Assembly: GCA_029098085.1 (NCBI GenBank) | Contig: JAQXNQ010000431.1 | Span: 1-11,387, forward strand | Source of the DNA: Oscillospiraceae bacterium | GTDB lineage: Bacteria > Bacillota > Clostridia > Oscillospirales > Ruminococcaceae | Direction: 5' to 3' | Length of the DNA: 11,387 bases | The notes under the pieces: generated by a model | Told to the model about the DNA's origin: nothing | The model's input: the letters and a program-made list of their open reading frames with translations, nothing else | Database searches by the model: none | Position numbers and translations under genes: made by a program | In this document: in pieces, positions 1 to 7,103 of the stretch | Layout of the letters: the number at the start of each line of letters is the position of its first letter | How positions within the stretch are numbered: the first letter of the stretch is position 1

Positions 1-175
1 GCAGGTAGGCGAGATTCCCCGGCTCGCCGAAGTGCATCTTGATAGCGGCGTACTTATTCCTGAAGTCAATGGTCTCCATACCGGCGGCGCGGCAGAGCTT
101 TTCCAGCTTCTGCAGCAGGTTCAGACCGGGATGCGCCCGGAAATCGGTGAAATAAACCTTTGCTTTTTCCATCAT
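1..175 (-). CDS. DUF362 domain protein, N-terminal part (runs off the window)
   Basis: Only the first 57-58 codons are present; the gene continues past the left edge. The translation begins (M)MEKAKVYFTDFRAHPG and contains a segment, KYAAIKMHFGEPGNLAYL, that I recognise as typical of DUF362 proteins, which in Clostridia are often fused to or associated with 4Fe-4S ferredoxin domains. The function of the family is not settled; an iron-sulphur or redox role is the usual guess. Two ATGs lie in tandem (175-173 and 172-170). A GGAAGAG ribosome binding site lies just upstream and gives about 6 nt spacing to the second ATG and about 3 nt to the first, so the second is the better start. The gene follows the Nif3-like gene by 55-58 nt but appears to have its own promoter at 204-234. 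The C-terminal half, where any iron-sulphur cysteines would lie, cannot be seen. Confidence 0.8.
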   Translation of the reverse strand, partial: MMEKAKVYFTDFRAHPGLNLLQKLEKLCRAAGMETIDFRNKYAAIKMHFGEPGNLAYL

Positions 176-203
176 ACTCTTCCTTTCGGGATTTTTCCCC
201 TTC

Positions 204-234
204 AGCATACACCCTGGAGAGCACTCCAAGTCAA
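204..234 (-). promoter_or_regulatory. MerR-family-type promoter/operator driving the DUF362 gene
   Basis: On the minus strand a -35 box TTGACT (234-229) is separated from a -10 box TATGCT (209-204) by exactly 19 nt. The spacer and the end of the -35 box hold an imperfect dyad, CTTGGAGTG/CTCTCCAGG (230-213), with 7 of 9 pairs matching. An overlong 19-bp spacer with a dyad inside it is the known layout of promoters activated by MerR-family regulators through DNA distortion. The predicted start is near 197, about 22 nt before the DUF362 start codon. The -35 box contains the TGA stop (233-231) of the Nif3-like gene. No MerR-type regulator gene lies in this window, so the inducer is unknown. Confidence 0.7.
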
Positions 235-989
235 GGGGTTAAATACTCAAACAGCGGTCTGCAGCGTTCGGCCTCCAGAAAGGCCGTTTCGGGAAAGGAT
301 TTCGACAGCAGCTCCGCCATCATCGGCAGAAAATGCCGCTCGGTCTCAAAATGCCCCAGGTCGATCATGCTGACGCCCATATTCGCGGCGTCCACCACCT
401 GATCGTGTTTCATGTCGCCGGAGATCAGGCAGTCAGCATCCTCCGGCAGGTCATGGACAAAGCTCCCGCCCCCGCCGCAGCAAAGCACCAGCTTCCGGAC
501 CGGCCTTCCGGCGTCATAGACCCGGCCGCCCGAAAGCCCCAGCCGCTCTCTGCAGAGCAGGGCCAGCGCCCGGGCGGAAAGCCCCTCCTCCGGCGGCAGG
601 CCGATGCAGGCGCAGCCCCCCGAGCCGGGCAGTGTTTCCTGCTTTTGGATGCCCAGCAGCTCAGCCAGCCGGTCGTTCAGCAGAGCTTTATCCACATTGG
701 TGTGGGCGGAGATCACCGACAGGCCGCTTTTCAGCAGCAGCCCCGGCACCGAATCCGCCATGATCCGCTTCAGCGGGTGGAAAATCACCGGGTGATGGGA
801 CAGAATCAGGCTGCAGCCCCGCTCCGTCGCCTCCCGGATCACCTCCGCGGTCACGTCCAGCGTGATCAGGCAGCACTTCACCGGCTGCGCTCCGTCCCCG
901 ATCAGCAGGCCCACGTTGTCAAAGTCCTCGGCGGTGTCCGGCGGAGCCAGCCGGTTCACCTCCCGGAGAATATCCTGTACAAGGGTCAT
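231..989 (-). CDS. Nif3-like dinuclear metal centre protein (YbgI/YqfO family)
   Basis: This 252-aa protein belongs to the Nif3-like family, hexameric ring proteins with a two-metal site. Annotations as GTP cyclohydrolase I type 2 exist, but the cellular role is unsettled. The predicted ligands are in place: H65-H66 in LSHHPVIFHPLKR, D100 in SAHTNVDKA, and H213 and E217 in LGHFETE. At 252 aa it matches the short E. coli YbgI form and lacks the PII-like insertion that makes Bacillus YqfO about 370 aa. Its ATG overlaps the trmK stop as ATGA (989-986), so translation is probably coupled. The pairing of trmK with a Nif3-like gene is common in Firmicutes and hints at a shared, undefined function. 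Its stop codon lies inside the -35 box of the next gene's promoter. Confidence 0.93.
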   Translation of the reverse strand: MTLVQDILREVNRLAPPDTAEDFDNVGLLIGDGAQPVKCCLITLDVTAEVIREATERGCSLILSHHPVIFHPLKRIMADSVPGLLLKSGLSVISAHTNVDKALLNDRLAELLGIQKQETLPGSGGCACIGLPPEEGLSARALALLCRERLGLSGGRVYDAGRPVRKLVLCCGGGGSFVHDLPEDADCLISGDMKHDQVVDAANMGVSMIDLGHFETERHFLPMMAELLSKSFPETAFLEAERCRPLFEYLTP

Positions 990-1699
990 TCCGTACCCTC
1001 CTTTTCGCCAAGAATGGCCCGCAGGGCATCCGCCAGCGCTTCTGTTTCGGCCAGCTCCTCCCCAAAGGCACCGGCGGAGCGGCGCAGACCCTCCGCCTTT
1101 CGCTCCAGCCGCGTCAGCTGCCGCCGCAGATAGGCCATCCCGTCGGGAGAGGAATCTTCGGGAGCCCGGCCTACCAGCGCAAACAGAGGGCTGCAGGGCT
1201 GAACCCGTCCCGTATAGCGGGCGGTGAGGACGGTGTAGGCCTTGCCGCCGGTGACGGCACAGCGCTCCCGCAGGATCTCATAGCCGTTTTCGCAGAGCCA
1301 CCGGCGCAGGGCCGGAGCCTGGGTCATGGGCTGCAGGATCAGCTTCTGATGCAGCGGATGGCGGGCGGCGAGGATCTCACTGATCAGAATGCCGCCCATA
1401 CCGGCGATGAAAATATCGGTAATTCCGGTAAGCTCCAGCCCCTTAAGTCCATCGGTGAGCCGGGTGTCCACCCGGTCGCCCACCCCGTGCTCCTCGATGC
1501 AGCGGCGGGCCGACTGCAGGGGCTGCTCATTCACATCGGTGGCCAGCATCCGGGCGGCGCGGCCGCTCCCGGCCAGATGCACCGCCAGATAGCCGTGGTC
1601 GGTGCCCACGTCCACCCCAAAGCCGCCGGGGGTCATCTCCTCTGCCAGCAGTGCCAGCCGCCTGTCCAGTACAATGGTACTCTGTTCCTTCAAATTCAC
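986..1699 (-). CDS. trmK: tRNA (adenine-22-N1)-methyltransferase TrmK
   Basis: This is a 237-aa class I SAM-dependent methyltransferase of the TrmK family, which forms m1A at position 22 of certain tRNAs in Firmicutes. The SAM-binding motif is GVDVGTDHGYLAVHL (residues 28-42). It is followed by the acidic strand-2 end ATDVN (53-57), TDGL (82-85), the family signature AGMGG (99-103) and LILQPM (120-125). The C-terminal part, from about residue 185, is rich in Arg, Glu, Leu and Ala and probably forms the coiled-coil arm of the family. The start codon is GTG (1699-1697), overlapping the TGA of the beta-galactosidase gene as GTGA. The stop overlaps the ATG of the Nif3-like gene by 4 nt, so the gene sits inside a tightly coupled operon. 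An essential tRNA modifier placed directly behind a sugar hydrolase is unusual. Confidence 0.93.
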   Translation of the reverse strand: MNLKEQSTIVLDRRLALLAEEMTPGGFGVDVGTDHGYLAVHLAGSGRAARMLATDVNEQPLQSARRCIEEHGVGDRVDTRLTDGLKGLELTGITDIFIAGMGGILISEILAARHPLHQKLILQPMTQAPALRRWLCENGYEILRERCAVTGGKAYTVLTARYTGRVQPCSPLFALVGRAPEDSSPDGMAYLRRQLTRLERKAEGLRRSAGAFGEELAETEALADALRAILGEKEGTE

Positions 1700-3753
1700 G
1701 CCTCCGCTTTCAGCACTCTGACGCCGTACACCGGCAGACGGGTGCGGCCGCAGACGGTCTCTCCGGTCAGCAGATCGGTGAATCTCCCCTTCAGGGTGAC
1801 AAACTGCTCCTGCTCCGAGAAGTTCATGACAAAGAGCCAGGTCTCGCCGTCGCAGCCCCGGGGCTGCACCGAAACGCCCTCGGGCAGATTCCCCAGCCAG
1901 GACGGGGTCAGGGACAGCTCTTCGGCCAGCTGACCGTAGAACCGGTCGAGGAAATCTTCCCCAGTGCGGCAGGCAAGGTACCAGCAGGCGCCCTTACCGT
2001 AGGAGTTGCGGGTCAGGGCGGGCTCGCCGGCATAGAAATCGCTGCCGTAGCTGCCCAGCACCTCGCAGCCGGGAGCGGGATGGATCCGTTCGCAGTAGTC
2101 CCGCACCTCAAAGCTGCCGTCGCCGGTCTCCAGGCTGTTGCGGTCGCTGTCATAGAGGGAATCGATCTCCTCATTCCAGAGCCCCGCCAGCTCCATCAGC
2201 CCATCCCCGGGGAAGCCGCCGGTGAAGCAGAGGTCATTCCGGTTCACATAGCCGGTCAGGTAGGTCAGCACCAGCTGCCCGCCGCCCCTGACAAAGGTCT
2301 TCAGCCGGTCGGCGACCCCCTCCTTCAGCATATAGAGCATGGGGGCGACGATCAGCTTATAGGAGGAAAAGTCCTGCTCCATATCAATGATGTCGCAGGG
2401 AATGCCCCGCTTCCAGAAGGATTTGTAGTGCTGGATGCAGGTCTCGGCATACCGGCGGTTCCGGTTCAGGCCCTGCAGGGCGTCGATGGCCCAGCGGTTT
2501 TCCCAGTCGTAGACGATGGCCACATCCGGCTGCACCGAGCTGCCCGCCACCGGCGCCAGCCTTTGGAGCATTTGCCCCAGCTCCGCCACCTCCGAGAAGA
2601 CCCGGGTGTGCTCATGGCCGCAGTGATCCACCACCGCGCCGTGGAATTTCTCGAAGGCGCCCCGGCCCTTGCGCCACTGGAAATACTGCACCGTGTCCGA
2701 GCCGTGGGCCACCGCCTGCAGAGAGGACAGGATGTGCATGCCCGGGCGCTTGAGCTTGTTGCAGTTTTGCCAGTTGACCAGGCTGGGAGTGCTCTCCATC
2801 AGCATAAAGGGCTTCTGCTTCATCGAGCGGTTCAGGTCGTGAACAAAGGCGGTCTCGGCGGCCTTTTCCCAGGTGGAGCACTGATCGGTGTGCCAGGAGG
2901 GGTAATTGTCCCAGGTGACCACATCCACCAGCGGAGCCAGCTTCCAGTAGTCCAGTCCGGGATACAGACCCATCATGTTGATGACCACCGGCAGATCGGG
3001 GGTCAGCTCCCGGAGAGGCGCAATCTCATTCAGATAGAACTGACCGGTCTGCCAGGTGACGAACCGCTTCCAGTCCAGAATCAGGCCCATGACGGCGGTC
3101 TCCCCATGGGGTGCGGGGGACTCGATCTCGTCAAAGGAGGAATAGCCCCGGCTCCAGAAGGAGGTCCACCACTGATGGTTCAGCTCATCAATATTGTTAT
3201 GGTATTTCTCCCGCAGCCAGTCCCGGAAGGCATTCTGGCAGAGAGAGCAGTGGCATTCGCCGCCGTATTCGTTGGAGACGTGCCACATCTTCACCGCCGG
3301 GTGCTTGCCGTACCGCTGGGCCAGCAGCCGGTTCATCTGCTGCACCTTCTGCCGGTAATAGGGGGAGGTGTAGCAGTGGTTGTGACGGGTGCCGTGGAGA
3401 TTCTTCGTCCGGTCGGCATTGACCCGCAGCACCTCGGGGTGATCCCGGTCCATCCAGTCGGGACGGGCGCCGGAGGGGGTGGCCAGAATCACCGAGACGC
3501 CGCCCTTCCAGAGGCGGTCGAGGGTCTCGTCCAGCCAGGTGAAGTTGTAGACGCCCTCCTCCGGCTCCAGGGCCTTCCAGGCGAAGATGGCCACCGATGC
3601 GCTGTTGATGCCGGCCAGTTTCATCAGCCGCACATCCTCCTCCAGCACCTCGGGGCAATCCAGCCACTGGTCGGGGTTGTAGTCGCCGCCGTGGAGCAGT
3701 CCGGGCATGCCGGGGCAAGGGGCGGGAAATCGTTTGAGTTCAGACAGTTTCAT
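1696..3753 (-). CDS. Beta-galactosidase, glycoside hydrolase family 42
   Basis: This 685-aa protein is a full-length GH42 beta-galactosidase, a retaining enzyme that cleaves terminal beta-galactosides. The TIM barrel begins near HGGDYNPDQW (residues 21-30). The acid/base glutamate is E162 in WHVSNEYGG, and the nucleophile is E320 in FMLMEST. Four cysteines, C127, C167, C169 and C172, match the zinc site known from the Thermus A4 enzyme. The middle trimerisation region and the C-terminal beta domain are present. There is no signal peptide, so it is cytoplasmic and acts on imported sugar. The AGGAG ribosome binding site directly follows the TAA of the AI-2E gene, with 9 nt to the ATG. No sugar transporter or LacI/AraC-type regulator accompanies it, so the substrate (lactose, galacto-oligosaccharides or plant galactans) is unknown. 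Confidence 0.95.
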   Translation of the reverse strand: MKLSELKRFPAPCPGMPGLLHGGDYNPDQWLDCPEVLEEDVRLMKLAGINSASVAIFAWKALEPEEGVYNFTWLDETLDRLWKGGVSVILATPSGARPDWMDRDHPEVLRVNADRTKNLHGTRHNHCYTSPYYRQKVQQMNRLLAQRYGKHPAVKMWHVSNEYGGECHCSLCQNAFRDWLREKYHNNIDELNHQWWTSFWSRGYSSFDEIESPAPHGETAVMGLILDWKRFVTWQTGQFYLNEIAPLRELTPDLPVVINMMGLYPGLDYWKLAPLVDVVTWDNYPSWHTDQCSTWEKAAETAFVHDLNRSMKQKPFMLMESTPSLVNWQNCNKLKRPGMHILSSLQAVAHGSDTVQYFQWRKGRGAFEKFHGAVVDHCGHEHTRVFSEVAELGQMLQRLAPVAGSSVQPDVAIVYDWENRWAIDALQGLNRNRRYAETCIQHYKSFWKRGIPCDIIDMEQDFSSYKLIVAPMLYMLKEGVADRLKTFVRGGGQLVLTYLTGYVNRNDLCFTGGFPGDGLMELAGLWNEEIDSLYDSDRNSLETGDGSFEVRDYCERIHPAPGCEVLGSYGSDFYAGEPALTRNSYGKGACWYLACRTGEDFLDRFYGQLAEELSLTPSWLGNLPEGVSVQPRGCDGETWLFVMNFSEQEQFVTLKGRFTDLLTGETVCGRTRLPVYGVRVLKAEA

Positions 3754-3767
3754 AATAGATCTCTCCT

Positions 3768-4970
3768 TTATTCGGAAGGGTTTTGGGATTCGGGTGAGGA
3801 CTCATGGGCAGCTTGCTCCGCCGGGGCGGACTGCTCCTGCTGGAAGGCAAAGGGCGTTCCAGCCTCCCGCCGCTGGAGGAAATTATCGGTCAGCTCGCAG
3901 AGAATGGCCATGATGGGCGGGCCCAGCAGCATGCCCGCGATGCCGAACAGGCCGCCGAAAAAGGTCGCGCCGAAAATCACATACAGAGGCTTGATGCCGA
4001 TGGAGTCGCCGATGATCTTGGGATTGATGATGTTGCCGTCGATCTGCTGCAGCACCAGAATGAAGACCAGCGCCACCAGCATTTTGGCGGGGCCGCCCGA
4101 AATCAGGGTGAAGATGGCCACCGTAAAGACGCCGATGAAGGCGCCGAAGTACGGAATCAGGCTGAACAGGCCGTAGAAGAAGCCCAGCATGGCGGCATTG
4201 GGGATCCGCAGCAGTGAAAAGCCCAGCCAGCTGAGTACCCCAACCATCAATGCGTCCATGGCCTGACCGTAGAGGAAACTGTACAGCACGTTGGCGATCC
4301 GGACGGTCAGCAGCCGCAGCTCGGCGGCGGTCTGGGGACGGCAGCAGAGGTGCAGCACCCGCAGCAGATTGCGCCGCAGGGATGCCCGGTCGGCGAGGAT
4401 GTAGATGGACAGGATCATGGCCAGGAAAAGATCCACCAGCAGGCCCACCGCCGAGGACAGCCCTGCCGCGTATCCGGCGACATTCAGAGAGCTCAGCAGT
4501 CCCAGCAGCGCCTCCAGCGTCAGCTTTTTGGAGAGCTGCTCCTGCAGGCTCTGCAGCCAGGGCTCGTTGCCGAAGGTGTCCACCGCCAGCTGATACAGGC
4601 GGTTCAGATGGCCGGGCAGGCTCACGGCGAAGGAGTAAAGGCTCTGATACAAAGCCGGGACGAACCAGACCAGCATGGCCAGCAGAAGCAGCACAAAGAT
4701 GGCCAGACAGGTCGCCGCCGAGATGCCCCGGGCCCGCTTGTCCAGCCAGGCCTTGCCGGGGCGGCGCAGGAGTTTTTCCAGACTCCGGGCGGGCGGCAGC
4801 AGTAGAAACGCGATGACCACGCCGTAGAGGAAGGGGCGCAGCAGGCGAAGAATCTCCCGCAGGCCGGAAAGCAGCTGCGGAAAGTTGTCAAAGGTTTTGT
4901 AGGCGGCGATGACCGCGACAGCGAAGAGGAACCGGCCGCCCCAAACGCGGACGCTTTCTTTCATATACAT
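3768..4970 (-). CDS. AI-2E family transporter (YtvI/PerM-like membrane protein)
   Basis: This protein of about 400 aa is an AI-2E family integral membrane protein. Hydrophobic segments lie near residues 14-24, 43-60, 86-106, 172-193, 238-252, 259-292, 296-309 and 328-358. Family signatures are IPYFGAFIG (272-280), QQIDGNIINPKIIG (308-321) and GGLFGIAGMLLGPP (339-352). Members are named for a proposed autoinducer-2 exporter, but others are Na+/H+ antiporters or of unknown function, so the substrate cannot be read from sequence. The C-terminus (from about residue 376) is a hydrophilic tail rich in Gln, Ser, Pro and Glu. The ATG at 4970 is only 3 nt from GGGAG; the second ATG at 4964, 8 nt away, is the better start (MKESVRVW). 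A small GCCC-TTCG-GGGC hairpin (4992-4981) precedes the ribosome binding site. The gene probably heads the GH42-trmK-Nif3 operon. Confidence 0.92.
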   Translation of the reverse strand: MYMKESVRVWGGRFLFAVAVIAAYKTFDNFPQLLSGLREILRLLRPFLYGVVIAFLLLPPARSLEKLLRRPGKAWLDKRARGISAATCLAIFVLLLLAMLVWFVPALYQSLYSFAVSLPGHLNRLYQLAVDTFGNEPWLQSLQEQLSKKLTLEALLGLLSSLNVAGYAAGLSSAVGLLVDLFLAMILSIYILADRASLRRNLLRVLHLCCRPQTAAELRLLTVRIANVLYSFLYGQAMDALMVGVLSWLGFSLLRIPNAAMLGFFYGLFSLIPYFGAFIGVFTVAIFTLISGGPAKMLVALVFILVLQQIDGNIINPKIIGDSIGIKPLYVIFGATFFGGLFGIAGMLLGPPIMAILCELTDNFLQRREAGTPFAFQQEQSAPAEQAAHESSPESQNPSE

Positions 4971-5021
4971 TTCTCCCGAAGCCCCGAAGGGCAGATTTTC
5001 CGGCCGCAGCCGGACAGTTTC

Positions 5022-5030
5022 AGTATAGCA
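5022..5030 (-). promoter_or_regulatory. Extended -10 promoter upstream of the AI-2E gene
   Basis: On the minus strand TGCTATACT (5030-5022) is an extended -10 element, a TGn motif plus a 5/6 match to TATAAT. There is no convincing -35 hexamer 16-18 nt upstream, which is tolerated by extended -10 promoters. Transcription would begin near 5015, giving a leader of about 45 nt that can fold into two short hairpins (TCCGG/CCGGA at 4999-5014 and the UUCG-loop hairpin at 4981-4992). It would serve the AI-2E, GH42, trmK and Nif3-like genes. Confidence 0.6.
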
Positions 5031-5057
5031 GAAGACGAGGAAAAAAGCGAGATATTT

Positions 5058-5639
5058 TCAGAAGGCGCTTCCCAGCAGCTTTTCCTCAATGAGTGCCCAG
5101 GCCACCTCCGGCTCCCAGTCCCCCTCCCAGCAGGCGGGGCGGTCGTAAACGGGCAGGAAGCCCGCTTCCTTGTACAGGCGGATGGCGGGCCAGCTCCAGG
5201 TCTGGCTGGTCAGGTAGACGCTCCCCTCCGCCAGTGCCGCTCCCCTTCGCAGCACCTCCGCCAGAAGACCCCGGGCGACGCCCCTGCGCTGGTGGTCGGG
5301 GTGGGTGGCCACCCAGTGGATCCGGGACATGGAGCCGCCCATGTGCCGGCCGGTCCAGAAGGTGACGGTGGCAACCGGCTCCCCGTCCGGAGAGAGGGCG
5401 AACCACATCCGCTGCCGCAGCAGGTCGGGGAAGGGCAGAAACTCCCACCCAAACCGCTCCAGGGCGGCATCGATGGTGGAAAACTCCCCGCAGGCCCGCT
5501 CGATTCCGCACCAGCCCCGCTCCATCCCCGGTTCCCAGGGGACCGGCGTGTAGCCCTCCGGCAGCGTCCAGCCGGGCAGGTCGGACAGGTCGGGACGCAG
5601 CATGACCACCGGCTTGTAAGGAAGAGAAATATCCAGCAT
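5058..5639 (-). CDS. GNAT family N-acetyltransferase
   Basis: This 193-aa protein has the GCN5-related acetyltransferase fold. Motif A, the acetyl-CoA pyrophosphate loop, is HPDHQRRGVARGLL (residues 113-126) with QRRGVA at 117-122. Motif B is WPAIRLYKEAGF (150-161), ending in the usual LYxxxGF pattern. The first 70 residues are less typical and may form a partial N-terminal extension or substrate-binding region; the acceptor substrate is unknown. The ATG at 5639 is supported by AAAGGAG with about 7-8 nt spacing. That ribosome binding site lies in a perfect inverted repeat (5643-5680), which suggests translational control. It is co-directional with the AI-2E gene 87 nt downstream. A weak AAGCG/CGCTT stem followed by six T residues after its stop may act as a leaky terminator. 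Confidence 0.88.
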   Translation of the reverse strand: MLDISLPYKPVVMLRPDLSDLPGWTLPEGYTPVPWEPGMERGWCGIERACGEFSTIDAALERFGWEFLPFPDLLRQRMWFALSPDGEPVATVTFWTGRHMGGSMSRIHWVATHPDHQRRGVARGLLAEVLRRGAALAEGSVYLTSQTWSWPAIRLYKEAGFLPVYDRPACWEGDWEPEVAWALIEEKLLGSAF

Positions 5640-5642
5640 AAC

Positions 5643-5680
5643 AGGGCTCCTTTCGGCAAGGCTTCGGGCAAAGGAGCCCT
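5643..5680 (-). promoter_or_regulatory. Perfect 11-bp leader hairpin enclosing the GNAT ribosome binding site
   Basis: In the transcript of the GNAT gene, AGGGCTCCTTT (5680-5670) is followed after 16 nt by its exact reverse complement AAAGGAGCCCT (5653-5643). The second arm contains the Shine-Dalgarno sequence AAAGGAG and ends 3 nt before the ATG. The folded stem would therefore hide the ribosome binding site. No T-run follows the stem on either strand, so it is not an intrinsic terminator. The hairpin lies wholly inside the leader predicted from the promoter at 5702-5710. Whether a ligand, a protein, temperature or nothing relieves it cannot be told from sequence. Confidence 0.7.
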
Positions 5681-5701
5681 CAGCCGTTGATTCCCGCCTT
5701 G

Positions 5702-5710
5702 ATTATACCA
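5702..5710 (-). promoter_or_regulatory. Extended -10 promoter for the GNAT gene
   Basis: On the minus strand TGGTATAAT (5710-5702) is a perfect -10 hexamer with the extended TGn motif. No good -35 match lies at standard spacing. Transcription would start near 5695, giving a leader of about 55 nt that includes the complete hairpin at 5643-5680. It is divergent from the promoters of the neighbouring rightward gene. Confidence 0.65.
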
Positions 5711-5724
5711 TACCCGGGAAAAAA

Positions 5725-5788
5725 TTGACAGGCAAAAAGGAAATTTTTACAAAAAACTTGTTCTCTTTCCGCAAATTTGTGCTATAAT
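5725..5788 (+). promoter_or_regulatory. Promoter region of the glycerol-1-phosphate dehydrogenase gene (two candidates)
   Basis: The stronger candidate is TGCTATAAT (5780-5788), a perfect extended -10, with only a weak -35 (TTGTTC, 19-nt spacing). A second candidate is a perfect -35 TTGACA (5725-5730) with a 17-nt spacer and a weaker -10, TACAAA (5748-5753). The stretch between them is A/T-rich, like an UP element. An ATG at 5787-5789, in frame with the downstream gene, overlaps the -10 box and so cannot be the translation start for transcripts from this promoter. Confidence 0.7.
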
Positions 5789-5834
5789 GTTTTCATCATC
5801 GGCGGAAGCTGTCCGCCGGAAAGGATGTAACCCC

Positions 5835-7091
5835 ATGAAACTTGACCTGAACCAGCTAAAACAACCCTGCAGCTGCGGCCGCCCCCACCGGATCTCGGTG
5901 GAGGAGATTCTGATCCAGCCGGGCGCCGTCCGTGCCCTTCCCGGATGGGTCAGGGAAAAGGGCTTTCACGCCCCCGCCCTGATCTGCGACCGGAATACAT
6001 ACAAAGCCGCCGGACAGACGGTGGAAGCCCTCTTCCCCGGCATTCCCGTCCTCTGCCTCGACCCGGAGGGGCTGCACGCCGACGAGCGGGCCACCGCCCT
6101 GATCGAAGAGCAGCTGGGAAGTGCCGACCTGCTGCTGGCCGTGGGCTCCGGCACCATCCACGACCTGACCCGCTTCACCGCCCACAAGCGGGACATCCCC
6201 TTTGTCTCGGTACCCACCGCCCCCAGTGTGGACGGGTTTGTCTCCACCGTGGCCGCCATGACCTGGTACGGCTATAAAAAGACCTTCCCCGCCCGGGCGC
6301 CCATCGCTGTCTTCGCTGACACCGACATCTTCTCCAGGGTGCCGCTGCGGCTGTCCGCCTCGGGCTTTGCCGATCTGCTGGGCAAGTACACCGCTCTGGC
6401 CGACTGGAAGGCCGCTCATCTGCTGACCGGCGAGTACCTCTGTAAGCGGCTGTGCGAGATGGAGCTGTCCGCCATCGGACTGGTCTGTGAAAGTCTTCCC
6501 GGCATCCGGGCCGGAGAAGCCGAAGCCTGCGAGCAGCTGATGTATGGGCTGCTGCTGTCGGGACTGGCCATGCAGATGATCGGCAACTCCCGCCCCGCTT
6601 CGGGCGCTGAGCATCATTTCTCCCATCTGTGGGAGATGGAAGCCATCAATCCCCACACCGACGCTCTCCACGGCGAAAAGGTGGGCGTGGGCCTGCGGCT
6701 GGCTGCCGGCATCTATCACCGGCTGGCGGATCGGATCGACGCGGGCGGCTGCGGTCTGTCCGGCTACAGCGGCCCCGAAGCGGCGCTGCTGGACCGGTTC
6801 ACCGCCCCCGATGTCCACCGGCAGATTCTGGAGGAAAACACCCCCGATCCGCTGGACGCGGTCGACCGGAAAGCCCTGCTGCAGCGTCTGCCCGAGCTGT
6901 CCGGCATTCTGCGGCAGGTACCCGATGAGGAGCAGATCGTTTCGCTGCTCCGGCAGGCGGGCGCGCCGGTTTCCATGGAGGAGATCGGCCTGACCGAGGA
7001 CCTGATTCCCCTGTCGGCGGCTCTGTCGCCCTATGTCCGCTCCCGGCTGACGGTCATGCGGATCCTGAAGCTGCTGGATTTTACCTTATAG
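5835..7091 (+). CDS. egsA: sn-glycerol-1-phosphate dehydrogenase (AraM/EgsA family)
   Basis: This 418-aa protein belongs to the iron-containing alcohol dehydrogenase superfamily, glycerol-1-phosphate dehydrogenase branch, which reduces dihydroxyacetone phosphate to sn-glycerol-1-phosphate with NAD(P)H. The nucleotide-binding motif is AVGSGTIHD (residues 102-110), followed by SVPTAPSVDGFVS (125-137). Predicted metal ligands are D180 in GFADLLGKYT, H260 in SGAEHHFSH and H279 in LHGEKVG. The ATG at 5835, preceded by AAAGGATG about 8 nt upstream, is chosen over the in-frame ATG at 5787 that lies in the -10 box. Bacillus AraM supplies G1P for heptaprenylglyceryl phosphate; no prenyltransferase partner (PcrB-like) lies in the window, so the use of G1P here is open. 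The stop TAG merges with the ribosome binding site of the next gene, so the two are an operon. There is a Cys pair near the N-terminus (PCSCGRPH), common in this branch. Confidence 0.92.
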   Translation: MKLDLNQLKQPCSCGRPHRISVEEILIQPGAVRALPGWVREKGFHAPALICDRNTYKAAGQTVEALFPGIPVLCLDPEGLHADERATALIEEQLGSADLLLAVGSGTIHDLTRFTAHKRDIPFVSVPTAPSVDGFVSTVAAMTWYGYKKTFPARAPIAVFADTDIFSRVPLRLSASGFADLLGKYTALADWKAAHLLTGEYLCKRLCEMELSAIGLVCESLPGIRAGEAEACEQLMYGLLLSGLAMQMIGNSRPASGAEHHFSHLWEMEAINPHTDALHGEKVGVGLRLAAGIYHRLADRIDAGGCGLSGYSGPEAALLDRFTAPDVHRQILEENTPDPLDAVDRKALLQRLPELSGILRQVPDEEQIVSLLRQAGAPVSMEEIGLTEDLIPLSAALSPYVRSRLTVMRILKLLDFTL

Positions 7092-7103
7092 GAGGGAGCG
7101 CAA

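Noticed and set aside
1651..4176. An 841-codon open frame on the plus strand opposite the GH42 and AI-2E genes
   Set aside because: It lies antisense to two well-supported genes, has no ribosome binding site, and its translation is a low-complexity mix rich in Gly, His, Gln, Val and Pro, as expected from the shadow frame of GC-rich codons.
5045..5070. Terminator between the GNAT and AI-2E genes
   Set aside because: Only a 5-bp AAGCG/CGCTT stem with a 16-nt loop precedes the T-run, which is too weak to call with confidence.
5643..5680. Intrinsic terminator or T-box in the GNAT leader
   Set aside because: No T-run follows the stem on either strand, and the 55-nt leader is far too short for a T-box.
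5787..5834. An in-frame N-terminal extension of 16 codons on the dehydrogenase
   Set aside because: The upstream ATG overlaps the TATAAT box of the best promoter and lacks a ribosome binding site, while the ATG at 5835 has a good one.
5856..6818. A 320-codon open frame on the minus strand opposite the glycerol-1-phosphate dehydrogenase
   Set aside because: It is antisense to a complete, motif-rich gene, has no plausible start signal, and its composition is that of a GC-rich shadow frame.
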